Below are positions 8,868 through 17,146 of a stretch of DNA of 64,000 bases, piece after piece (the first letter of the stretch is position 1; every line of letters begins with the position of its first letter). Source of the DNA: JBCCJA01 sp039045975 (GTDB taxonomy: Bacteria > Planctomycetota > Planctomycetia > Planctomycetales > Planctomycetaceae); NCBI GenBank assembly GCA_039045975.1, contig JBCCJA010000001.1:210414-274413 (forward strand). Direction: 5' to 3'. The position numbers and the translations under genes are program-made. Below the pieces are notes generated by a model. The model worked only from the letters and a program-made list of their open reading frames with translations, searched no databases and was not told the DNA's origin.

Positions 8868-10460
8868 GTGAATTTTCTCCGAGCCCTTCTCGCAATCGGC
8901 TGCTGCTTCGTCACGGCTCAGCAAGTCACGGCCACCGACACGCGGCCGAACGTCGTCATCATCATGGCCGACGATATGGGTTATTCGGACCTCGCCTGCT
9001 ATGGCGGCGAGATCGAGACGCCCGCCTTGGACGGCCTCGCTGCGAACGGGCTGCGCTTCACGCAGTTTTACAACACCGCACGGTGCTGCCCGACACGCGC
9101 CGCCCTGTTGACCGGTCTGCACCAGCACATGACCGGCATCGGTTACATGACCGAGACGCCGAAGGGGCCGCGTGACGACGACCGCCCTTCCTACCAAGGA
9201 TTTTTAAATAAGCGCTGCGTGACGATCGCCGAGGTACTCCGCGAAGCCGGCTACAGCACCTACATGACCGGTAAATGGCACCTCGGCTATCACGGCGAAG
9301 AGAAATGGCCGTGCCAACGTGGGTTCGGCCGCTTCTACGGCTCGATCGCCGGAGCGACGAGCTATTTTCGACCGTCCGGCGAACGCGGCCTGACGCGCGA
9401 CAACACGCCGCTTGACCCACCCGACGACCCCGACTTCTATACTACCGACGCCTTCACCGATGCGGCGATCGAATTTCTGGACGGGCACGACGAAGACAGG
9501 CCGTTTTTCCTCTATTTGGCATACACGGCGCCTCATTGGCCGTTGCACGCCCGTGAGGAAGACATCCAGAAATATGTCGGCCGCTACCGTCCGGTCGGCT
9601 GGGACAGGTTGCGGACGGAAAGGCTCGCGCGTCAGAAATCGCTCGGGATCGTCGCGGCGGACGTCGCGCTTCCCGACCGTGACGAGGGCGTCCGGCCTTG
9701 GGACGCGCTAACCGAATTACAAAAAGACCAGCTCGATTACCGCATGGCCGTCTACGCGGCGATGGTCGACCGCATGGATCAGAATATCGGTCGTCTGATC
9801 GAACGGCTCGATTCGGCCGGTCGGATCGAAAACACGCTGATCTTCTTTTTGAGCGACAACGGGGGCTGCGCGGAACCTTATACCGATCTAGGCGGACGTA
9901 AGTTTTCGGCCGTCAACGACCCCCGGACCGCCGGCAACGTGAGCTACGGGCAGGGTTGGGCGAACGCGAGCAATACGCCGTTCCGCAAGTTCAAAACGTT
10001 CAGCCACGAGGGCGGCATCGCGACGCCGCTCATCGTTCACTGGCCGAACGGACTGAAAGTCGGCCGGGGCACGGTCACGCACCTCCCGTCCCAACTCATC
10101 GACATCATGCCGACGGTTCTCGATGTGACCGGGGCGGAGTATCCCGAGACATTCGAGGACCAAGAAATCCATCCGCTCGAGGGCCTCAGCCTGTTGCCGC
10201 TGTTCGAGGAGCGAGACAGGCCTCAAGCCGAATGGATGTATTGGGAACACGCCGGCCATCGCGCCGTTCGGCACGGCATATTTAAAGCGATTTTACCGAA
10301 GGGAAAATCGGAGTGGCAGCTTTACGACCTGTCGGCGGACCGACAGGAGTCTTCGGATCTCGCGGACGAGATGCCCGCGCGGGCGGCGGAAATGGCCCGC
10401 CGCTGGCGCGCGTGGGCGGACTCTCACGGAGTCAGTTACCGACCCGTCGATGACGCTTGA
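8868..10460 (+). CDS. secreted sulfatase (arylsulfatase-type)
   Basis: This sulfatase of 530 residues starts at GTG. A hydrophobic signal segment (residues 3-20) is followed by RPNVVIIMADDMGYSDLACYG. The active-site signature is C-C-P-T-R with Cys73 as the formylglycine precursor, then AALLTGLHQHMTGIGYM, a form common in planctomycete and marine arylsulfatases. TGKWHLGYHG, FFLYLAYTAPHWPLHA and FFLSDNGGC are further family motifs, and the C-terminus has the usual FRKFKTFSHEGGIATPLI and WQLYDLSADRQES stretches. The start is odd: a five-codon reading frame beginning ATG AAA at 8854 ends in TGA overlapping this GTG. The next sulfatase gene follows 56 bp after the stop on the same strand. Confidence 0.93.
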   Translation: MNFLRALLAIGCCFVTAQQVTATDTRPNVVIIMADDMGYSDLACYGGEIETPALDGLAANGLRFTQFYNTARCCPTRAALLTGLHQHMTGIGYMTETPKGPRDDDRPSYQGFLNKRCVTIAEVLREAGYSTYMTGKWHLGYHGEEKWPCQRGFGRFYGSIAGATSYFRPSGERGLTRDNTPLDPPDDPDFYTTDAFTDAAIEFLDGHDEDRPFFLYLAYTAPHWPLHAREEDIQKYVGRYRPVGWDRLRTERLARQKSLGIVAADVALPDRDEGVRPWDALTELQKDQLDYRMAVYAAMVDRMDQNIGRLIERLDSAGRIENTLIFFLSDNGGCAEPYTDLGGRKFSAVNDPRTAGNVSYGQGWANASNTPFRKFKTFSHEGGIATPLIVHWPNGLKVGRGTVTHLPSQLIDIMPTVLDVTGAEYPETFEDQEIHPLEGLSLLPLFEERDRPQAEWMYWEHAGHRAVRHGIFKAILPKGKSEWQLYDLSADRQESSDLADEMPARAAEMARRWRAWADSHGVSYRPVDDA

Positions 10461-10516
10461 CCGATATCTCTCTCCTCCGACTCGCATTCACGACCGACCC
10501 GCCCGGGAGTTGTTCG

Positions 10517-11929
10517 ATGACTTTCAATTTTCAGGCCACGGCCGCGGTCATCCTCGCGGCCTCATCACTCGCCGGGTCCGCCCGGGCCGGCGAACCGCGG
10601 CCTAACGTCGTGTTGATCATCACCGACGACCAGAACGACTATTTCGCGGGCGTGGACGGCCTGCGTGTCGAAACCCCGGCTTTCGATCGACTCAAAGCCG
10701 AGGCGATCAACTTCACGCATGCGTATTGCGCCGCCCCGGTCTGCGGTCCGTCCCGCGCCGCGTTATTCTCGGGAGTCAGCCCGCACAAGACCGGGGTGTA
10801 CTTTAACGGTGCCGACCCGTGGTTCGTTTCAACCCGCCTGCGGGCATGCGACCCGCTCCCGCAGGTCTTTCGGCAGAGCGGCTACGAAACGTGGGGCATG
10901 GGCAAGCTGTTCCACGCGAAGTTGCCGGACGAACGTGCGAAACTGCAATGGGACAACACCGCCCGTTCCGGCGGAGGGTTCGGCCCGTTCGCCGATCCCG
11001 AGCACCGCTTCAGCGGCAAGTTCTTTTCGGTGCAGGAGTGGGACGGCCCGGACGAAGACTTCCCCGATACACGCAATGCCGAAGCGGCCGTCTCGTTCCT
11101 GGAGTCCCGAAGCGCCGACGATCCCTTTTTCTTGGTCTACGGTCTCTGGCGTCCGCACAACCCATGGACGGCGCCGCGACGCTTCTTCGATCTTTACGAA
11201 CCGGAAGCGATCAGGTTCCCGCCCTCAGGCTACGCGAGCGATGACCTCGACGACGTGCCCCCCGACGGCCGCCGACTGGCAGACATTTATCGTTCACGAT
11301 GGAAGAACTTCGGCGACGGGAATCCCGAGGCCTGGCGTCGGATTCTACACGGCTACCTGGCCTGCACGTCGTTCGCCGACTGGAACGTCGGGCGTGTCCT
11401 CGACGCCCTCGATCGGACAGGGCATGCCGACGATACCCTCGTGATCGTCACGTCCGACAACGGCTACCACGTCGGCGAAAAACACCACTATGGCAAGTCG
11501 ACCCTCTGGGAGAAGTCGGCGAACGTCCCGCTCCTGGTGCGTCTGCCGGGGAAGACGCACGCTGGGCGTGTCAGCGAAGCCGCTGTTAGTCTGCTCGATG
11601 TCTTTCCGACTTTAATCAGTCAGTGCGGCCTTACAACGCCTGCCCAATCTCTCGACGGCTCCGACCTTTCCGAGCTACTGCTCGATCCCGCCCGGCCGTG
11701 GGAGAAGCCCGCGATCACGACCTACGGAGAGGGTCACTTTTCCATGAAAAGCGGTCCGTGGAGATATATTTCTTATCCCGACGGTTCCGAAGAGCTTTAC
11801 GACCACCGGGCCGATCCGCACGAGTTCACGAACGTGGCTGCGGAACCGGAACACGCCGAACTGTTGGTTCGTTTTCGGCAGGCGGTGCCGTCCGTCTGGG
11901 CCGAATCCTGCGGAGGTCGTGCCGGCTGA
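10517..11929 (+). CDS. secreted sulfatase, iduronate-2-sulfatase-like
   Basis: The frame opens upstream at a TTG overlapping the previous gene, but the ATG at 10517 has GGGAG at a good distance and starts a clear signal peptide ending in SARA. This leaves 470 residues. RPNVVLIITDDQNDY begins the fold. The active-site signature is C-G-P-S-R with Cys76, followed by AALFSGVSPHKTGVY. FFLVYGLWRPHNPW and SDNGYHVGEKHHYGKSTLWE place it in the iduronate-2-sulfatase-like group, as for the C-x-A-x-R enzyme at 2633-4189. The two share the GEKH motif but are clearly diverged. It is probably co-transcribed with the sulfatase directly upstream. The substrate is not known. Confidence 0.93.
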   Translation: MTFNFQATAAVILAASSLAGSARAGEPRPNVVLIITDDQNDYFAGVDGLRVETPAFDRLKAEAINFTHAYCAAPVCGPSRAALFSGVSPHKTGVYFNGADPWFVSTRLRACDPLPQVFRQSGYETWGMGKLFHAKLPDERAKLQWDNTARSGGGFGPFADPEHRFSGKFFSVQEWDGPDEDFPDTRNAEAAVSFLESRSADDPFFLVYGLWRPHNPWTAPRRFFDLYEPEAIRFPPSGYASDDLDDVPPDGRRLADIYRSRWKNFGDGNPEAWRRILHGYLACTSFADWNVGRVLDALDRTGHADDTLVIVTSDNGYHVGEKHHYGKSTLWEKSANVPLLVRLPGKTHAGRVSEAAVSLLDVFPTLISQCGLTTPAQSLDGSDLSELLLDPARPWEKPAITTYGEGHFSMKSGPWRYISYPDGSEELYDHRADPHEFTNVAAEPEHAELLVRFRQAVPSVWAESCGGRAG

Positions 11930-12133
11930 CCCCCGAGCACAAAAGCGGCGGAGACCGCGCGGGAGACGCGACCGTCCAAGATTTTCGACGTACACGGGAT
12001 AACCGAGATCGGCCGACCGGTTTCGCTTAGATACAAAATCACCCGAAGATCGAGACCGGCAACGGCATATCCACCCGTCGACATATTAATTATCGGCCAA
12101 TTTCTGGTCCGAAGTTGTTAAGCATTCAGATTC

Positions 12134-13744
12134 ATGAATATCGCAGTCCTTAAAAGACCTTGTTTTATCGCGGTCACATGGGTCGCAGGCCTCATTCCCG
12201 TTCAAGCGGAAATCACGACGTACGACTGGCCGACCGCCCCTGGCCAGGCGATCCGCTCGGAACACTACCGTGTTTTCGTCCGGGAAGGAGACGGCCCGGA
12301 GTCCGAGGTCGACGTCCTGCAGGCGAACGCGATTTATGAGGGCGGCCGATACGTCGACGGCGAAGCCGCCGATCTAAAGGGACGCACGTTTTCGTTCGCA
12401 CAGTTGTCCTACTTGCCCGGGCACAAACCGGCCCGGATCAGGATCGAGAAGATCTCGGGAGACCCGGCGGAAGCGATCTCGGTCGCCCCCCGGAGTTACA
12501 ACCTTGTCACACGAACCGAGCCGGCCGAAAAAAAAGCGGTCGTCGAAATCGACCGGCCCTCGCGCTACTTTTCCGTGACTTTTGACGCCGACGACAATCG
12601 GACACGGTACCACGGCTGGATCAAACACATGCTGGCCGTGTTCGTCGATCCCGCGGAACGCGACATACCCAGACCCGGCGAAGCCGGCGTCGTCCGCTTC
12701 GACCCGGAACGCCCGGCACGGGATTACGCCACGGCACGCGTCGTCTATTTCCCGCCCGGCTATCACGATCTGACGGCCGCGCCAACGACGAGCCTTATCC
12801 GCCGTGAAGGCGAGCTGCGGCTCGCAAACGGGCAGGCCGCCTATCTGGCCGGCGGTGCGTACGTTGAAGGACACATCTCCGGCGACGGCGAACGTCACAG
12901 GGTGTTCGGACGCGGCGTTCTCACGGGACGTAGATACGAATGGAACAAAAAAGTACGGCGCAGCTTCGTCGAACTCGGCGGCGAAGCGGTCGTCGAAGGA
13001 ATCACGATCACGAGTCCGCCGTTACACGGCGTCGTCAGCGGCGACCGGTCAGAAATCCGGAACGTGAAGATCATGGGCTGGCACTGGAACAACGACGGAT
13101 TTCGTCCCGGATGGCGGTCGAAGGTCCGGGACTGCTTCATGCGGTGCGCGGACGACTTTTTCTATAATTACGCGCTCGACGTCCGTCGGTGCGTCCTGTG
13201 GCCCGCCCACAACGGCAGCATCCTAACATTCGGCTGGCAAGACCGCCCGGCGGGCGGGTCACTCCTCCAGAACATCGATATCATCAGTCCGGAATGGGTG
13301 GCACTTCAAAACAATAATGGACTTGTCATGAGTCAGAACACATATACATTCCGGCCGTCCGAAGGAACCACCGTTCTACGAGACATCCGGATTGAGGGAA
13401 GCATTCCGGGAATCGTAAACATCAAGCCCCACGCCAAGCGAGACGCTTGGGCTGATTCACCACGGCCACTTCCGAAGAGCGACCTTTCACGGATCGGACA
13501 CATCGGTGAAATCCTTCTGGAAGACATCACAGTTGAGGACCAATTCTCGAGAGGTGTAATTCGAGGAGGCAAGCCGGCCATATCCGGAACCGACATTGTC
13601 TGGCCCGCACAGAACATCGCATTTACAAATGTATCAATCAGTGGTGTAGTCGTCGACGACTCAACAAAGCACAGATTCTTACGCATTGATACACAGACAA
13701 CACGTAACCTCACGTTCTCATCCGACAGCAGAAAACGACAATAA
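12134..13744 (+). CDS. secreted right-handed beta-helix glycoside hydrolase, GH49/GH28-like
   Basis: This protein of 536 residues has a signal peptide ending near VQAE. An N-terminal region of about 190 residues (beta-sandwich-like by eye) precedes a parallel beta-helix region with repeats such as LAGGAYVEGHISGDGE and GRGVLTGR. In the helix, Asp321 in NNDG is followed 19 and 20 residues later by Asp340 and Asp341 in CADDFF. A single Asp followed by an Asp pair at this distance fits the catalytic layout of GH49 dextranases. GH28 polygalacturonases have a similar pattern with slightly wider spacing. I therefore place it in or near clan GH-N, but the substrate is open. The last 150 codons are noticeably less G+C-rich than the first part, marking the start of an atypical segment. 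Confidence 0.7.
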   Translation: MNIAVLKRPCFIAVTWVAGLIPVQAEITTYDWPTAPGQAIRSEHYRVFVREGDGPESEVDVLQANAIYEGGRYVDGEAADLKGRTFSFAQLSYLPGHKPARIRIEKISGDPAEAISVAPRSYNLVTRTEPAEKKAVVEIDRPSRYFSVTFDADDNRTRYHGWIKHMLAVFVDPAERDIPRPGEAGVVRFDPERPARDYATARVVYFPPGYHDLTAAPTTSLIRREGELRLANGQAAYLAGGAYVEGHISGDGERHRVFGRGVLTGRRYEWNKKVRRSFVELGGEAVVEGITITSPPLHGVVSGDRSEIRNVKIMGWHWNNDGFRPGWRSKVRDCFMRCADDFFYNYALDVRRCVLWPAHNGSILTFGWQDRPAGGSLLQNIDIISPEWVALQNNNGLVMSQNTYTFRPSEGTTVLRDIRIEGSIPGIVNIKPHAKRDAWADSPRPLPKSDLSRIGHIGEILLEDITVEDQFSRGVIRGGKPAISGTDIVWPAQNIAFTNVSISGVVVDDSTKHRFLRIDTQTTRNLTFSSDSRKRQ

Positions 13745-14335
13745 CGGGAACACATCAAGACACACGACAACCTGCAAGATCACGCGATATTCGGTGTCGC
13801 GCCCGTCCGACAAATATGGCTCACTGCCGATAGTTCAGGGCTATGCTCGCCATTAACAAAACGCTTATAGGAGCGATCCGCTCATCCGCCATGCCCGACA
13901 CCCGAATGCATATTATATATATTTACCACCCGTGTCACGCTTCAATCATATCGGAACACATTACACGAACATAATATTTAGACCTGCCACAAGAACGCCT
14001 ACCCACTAGCAGAAAACGCACGCTCCACACTTCTGAACACCTACAAACCTCCGCATTTATACATGATAGCACACACACCCCCGCCGAAGCCTTGCACTCA
14101 ATCTTGCAACAACGGCGATGTGGAGCCCGTAGCCACCGACCCTAAGCCCGGGATCGCCAACATCTCCATGATTAAGTAATACTGACCTACGTCACGCAAC
14201 GCCTTCATCGCACTATTTAACTTATACACGACACATAGAGGTCACCAGTGCATTCAGTCAAGTGAATGCCTACTCGTACTCTCACACAAAGCCAGAAGAG
14301 TACATTAATCCTTGATCACAAGCAAGGCCGTACAA
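13745..14335. other. A+T-rich noncoding gap between the beta-helix gene and the first GH2 gene
   Basis: Nearly 600 bases carry no convincing gene, RNA or repeat. Composition is far from the window average: the 60-base line at 13921 has 22 G+C. A reading frame joins the next gene from a TTG at 14312, but nothing upstream of that looks coding. Promoters for the GH2 gene could lie here. Confidence 0.5.
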
Positions 14336-16840
14336 ATGAATGCTTTGCCACCAGAGCATAAGCCGTGGGCGTTACCAGCACCTTCAAATTTATTTTTTGG
14401 AACACAAGCCTTTTCGGATCACTGGTGTTCCCCTTTGCATGCAAGCCTACGAATATCCTTCGCTTGCATATTGTACACTTTATGCATCCAGGGCGTATCG
14501 GCCGAAGAGTCACGCGTAACACTGGCCATCAACCAAGACTGGAAGTTTACGCGGGAAGACCCGAGCGAGGCTTATCTGCCGCATTTTGACATATCAAACT
14601 GGCGCACCGTCGCAGTCCCCCATGACTGGAGTATCGAAGATATACCCGGGACAGAAAGCCCGTTCGCCTCGACTGCGATAGGCGGTGAGTCTACCGGATT
14701 TACGATCGGAGGTGTCGGCTGGTATGCAAAAGACCTCTCCTTAAACAGAAATTTTCGTGACAAACGAATCACAATCGAGTTCGACGGCGTCTACCAGAAC
14801 TCGGACGTCTGGATTAACGGGAAGCACCTCGGAAATCACCCAAACGGATATACCGCTTTTGTTTATGACCTCACAGAACACGTCAAAACCGACGGAACCG
14901 CGAACCGTCTAGTGGTGCGCGTTCACAATGATCAGCCAAATAGCAGGTGGTACTCAGGTTCTGGCATTTATAGACACGTTTCACTCCGAGCGACAGGTCA
15001 GATTTTCATCCCTCATCACGGAACGTTCGTAAAGACTTCCGAGCTATCAGACAACAGTGCCTTACTTTCTGTCGAAACTGAAGTAAATAACTCGTCACCG
15101 AATGCTCGTTCGGTTCTAGTCGAACTGTCGGTCGAGAATGAAGACGGCAGTATTGTCGCGAGAACCCATAAGCGGATCGACGCGAAGGCCTCGGCCAAGC
15201 AAACAGTGAAGCAGCAAATTAGAGTCGCAGCGCCAAAGGCGTGGAGCCCAGAGCGTCCTGCGCTGTACAGGCTGCGAACGGCGCTCAGGGTCAATGCGAC
15301 CACGACCGATGAGGCCTCTACGACATTCGGCATCCGTACAATCGCTTTTTCGCCAAGCGAGGGGTTTCTCCTCAACGGGACGTCGTGCAAATTACGTGGT
15401 GGTAACTTACACCACGGGAACGGACCACTCGGAGCACGAGAGTACCCTCGTGCTGCCGAACGTCGTGTCGCCTTAATGAAGTCTAATGGATTTAACGCGA
15501 TACGCACCGCACACAATCCGCCTTCCACCACGTTTTTGGAGGCCTGCGACCGACTTGGGATGCTTGTCATAGAGGAAGCCTTTGACAGCTGGATCTACGG
15601 CAAGCGCAGAAACGACTACCACAAGTACTTCAACAAGACGTGGAAGGACGATATCGCGAGTATGGTACGGAGAGATCGTAACCATCCGTCCGTTATCATG
15701 TGGAGTACGGGCAATGAGATTCGCCGCAAGACCTCTCCCGACGTAATTATGGCAGGCCAACAACTTGTCAAGCAGATCAAATACTATGACCCGACGCGAC
15801 CTGCCACCGTGGGTGTCCACATGGGCGGCGAAGACTGGGAGGCCATCCGGTCGGGATACATGAGTCCGTACAAAGTCGTGGGCTACAACTACCAGCCGAG
15901 CAGATATGCCAATGATTTTGCGGAATACCCCGAACGCCTGTTGTACGGCTCGGAGTCTGCGATCAGCGACATGTTCCCTTATCTTATGGAGGCCCGAGAT
16001 AAACATTATGTGATAGGCGATTTCGCATGGGCAGGATTTGATTACCTGGGTGAAGCCGGCCTTGGTTGGACCCACAAACGCGAATATCCCTGGACCGTAG
16101 CTTACTGCGGTGATCTCGATTTGTGTGGATTTAAAAGGCCGCAATCGTATTACCGGGAAGTGCTGTGGGATACCGGAAAACGAGTGGCGGTGTTTGTTGA
16201 GTCACCCAAGCCGACGTTCGATGACTATAAGACGTCAAGGTGGTCTTACGATGATGTACACCCAAGCTGGACGTGGCCCGGACAGGAAGGAAAAGACATG
16301 AATGTCCACGTCTACTCGAACTGCGAGAGTGTAGCTCTGACGTTGAACGGATCACAAATCGCAACGAGCAAAACAAATCGATCCACTCAATATAAAGCAA
16401 AGTTTCGCATTCCGTACACTCCAGGGACTTTGGCCGTCACCGGCTATGACGGTAAAAATATTGCTGGGGAGTGCAAGCTACAAACGGTAGCCGATCCACA
16501 CACGCTACGATTGGCAGCCGACCGTCCCCTCATCAGAGCCGACGGTGAAGATCTTGCGTTTGTCACCATCGAAGTCGTTGATCGGCACGGCAATCGTCAC
16601 CCGTCAGCGAGACGGCTGATTGAATATGAATTCGAAGGAACCGGCGGGGAAGTCATCGCATTCGGCAGTGCTAATCCAAGGAGCATAGAGAGTTTCCAAC
16701 AATCGCGAAGAACATGCTTTGAAGGCCGGTGCCTTCTAGTGGTAAGAGCAACAAGAGAAGAAGGGGATCTCGCAATTCACGTGACTTCTGAAGGACTCAA
16801 GCCCGGACACATCACCATTAGCTCCAAGCGAGAGGAATAA
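14336..16840 (+). CDS. secreted GH2 glycoside hydrolase (beta-galactosidase-like)
   Basis: This is a GH2 retaining glycosidase of 834 residues from the ATG at 14336. A signal segment ends near IQGVSAEE. The order is sugar-binding domain (DISNWRTVAVPHDWSIED and VWINGKHLGNHPNGY), immunoglobulin-like domain, TIM barrel, then C-terminal beta domains. In the barrel, the general acid/base is Glu461 in STGNEI and the likely nucleophile is Glu540 in YGSESA. AIRTAHNPPS and HPSVIMWS are also typical of GH2 beta-galactosidases and relatives. Base and codon use differ from the neighbouring sulfatases: the 60-base line at 14401 has 28 G+C. This suggests separate acquisition. Target linkage is inferred only; related GH2 enzymes also include glucuronidases. 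Confidence 0.9.
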   Translation: MNALPPEHKPWALPAPSNLFFGTQAFSDHWCSPLHASLRISFACILYTLCIQGVSAEESRVTLAINQDWKFTREDPSEAYLPHFDISNWRTVAVPHDWSIEDIPGTESPFASTAIGGESTGFTIGGVGWYAKDLSLNRNFRDKRITIEFDGVYQNSDVWINGKHLGNHPNGYTAFVYDLTEHVKTDGTANRLVVRVHNDQPNSRWYSGSGIYRHVSLRATGQIFIPHHGTFVKTSELSDNSALLSVETEVNNSSPNARSVLVELSVENEDGSIVARTHKRIDAKASAKQTVKQQIRVAAPKAWSPERPALYRLRTALRVNATTTDEASTTFGIRTIAFSPSEGFLLNGTSCKLRGGNLHHGNGPLGAREYPRAAERRVALMKSNGFNAIRTAHNPPSTTFLEACDRLGMLVIEEAFDSWIYGKRRNDYHKYFNKTWKDDIASMVRRDRNHPSVIMWSTGNEIRRKTSPDVIMAGQQLVKQIKYYDPTRPATVGVHMGGEDWEAIRSGYMSPYKVVGYNYQPSRYANDFAEYPERLLYGSESAISDMFPYLMEARDKHYVIGDFAWAGFDYLGEAGLGWTHKREYPWTVAYCGDLDLCGFKRPQSYYREVLWDTGKRVAVFVESPKPTFDDYKTSRWSYDDVHPSWTWPGQEGKDMNVHVYSNCESVALTLNGSQIATSKTNRSTQYKAKFRIPYTPGTLAVTGYDGKNIAGECKLQTVADPHTLRLAADRPLIRADGEDLAFVTIEVVDRHGNRHPSARRLIEYEFEGTGGEVIAFGSANPRSIESFQQSRRTCFEGRCLLVVRATREEGDLAIHVTSEGLKPGHITISSKREE

Positions 16841-16938
16841 CTTCTATCTCTCAACAATGCAGTAAGTGCCCCCTTCAACGAGTCGACGTTCGGGGTGAGA
16901 CTCGGCTACGAACGGGACGTTTTCGAGCGGTGAAGAGT
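16841..16938. other. short intergenic stretch before an IS3 remnant
   Basis: I see no gene here. Together with the IS3 fragment and the 100 bases after it, this forms the 306-base gap between the two GH2 genes. Confidence 0.4.
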
Positions 16939-17046
16939 ATGATGCCGCGGGTGTATAAACATCGCCTGGAGTGGATCATCGCCATACTACGTGAGGCTGC
17001 GGTCGCCTCAGCTCAAGAGCAGACAGTCCCTGAGGCGTGTCGTTAA
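16939..17046 (+). pseudogene. fragment of IS3-family transposase OrfA
   Basis: A 35-codon frame encodes a segment with IIAILREAAVASAQEQTV and PEACR. This matches the N-terminal helix-turn-helix region of IS3-family OrfA proteins, whose usual form is a run like IIxxLREAEVxLxQGxTVxEVCR. It stops right after the CR, so the recognition helix and all of OrfB are missing. It lies between the two GH2 genes and is the only mobile-element trace there. The similarity is from memory of the family and the fragment is short. Confidence 0.6.
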
Positions 17047-17146
17047 CTTGTGGACTCGTTAAAGGGCGGCACGTCAATGGAATGGATGGTCTACTGACTG
17101 AGACAACCAAACGCTTTAAGACGCAATCAAAAATCTGAGATCAAAC

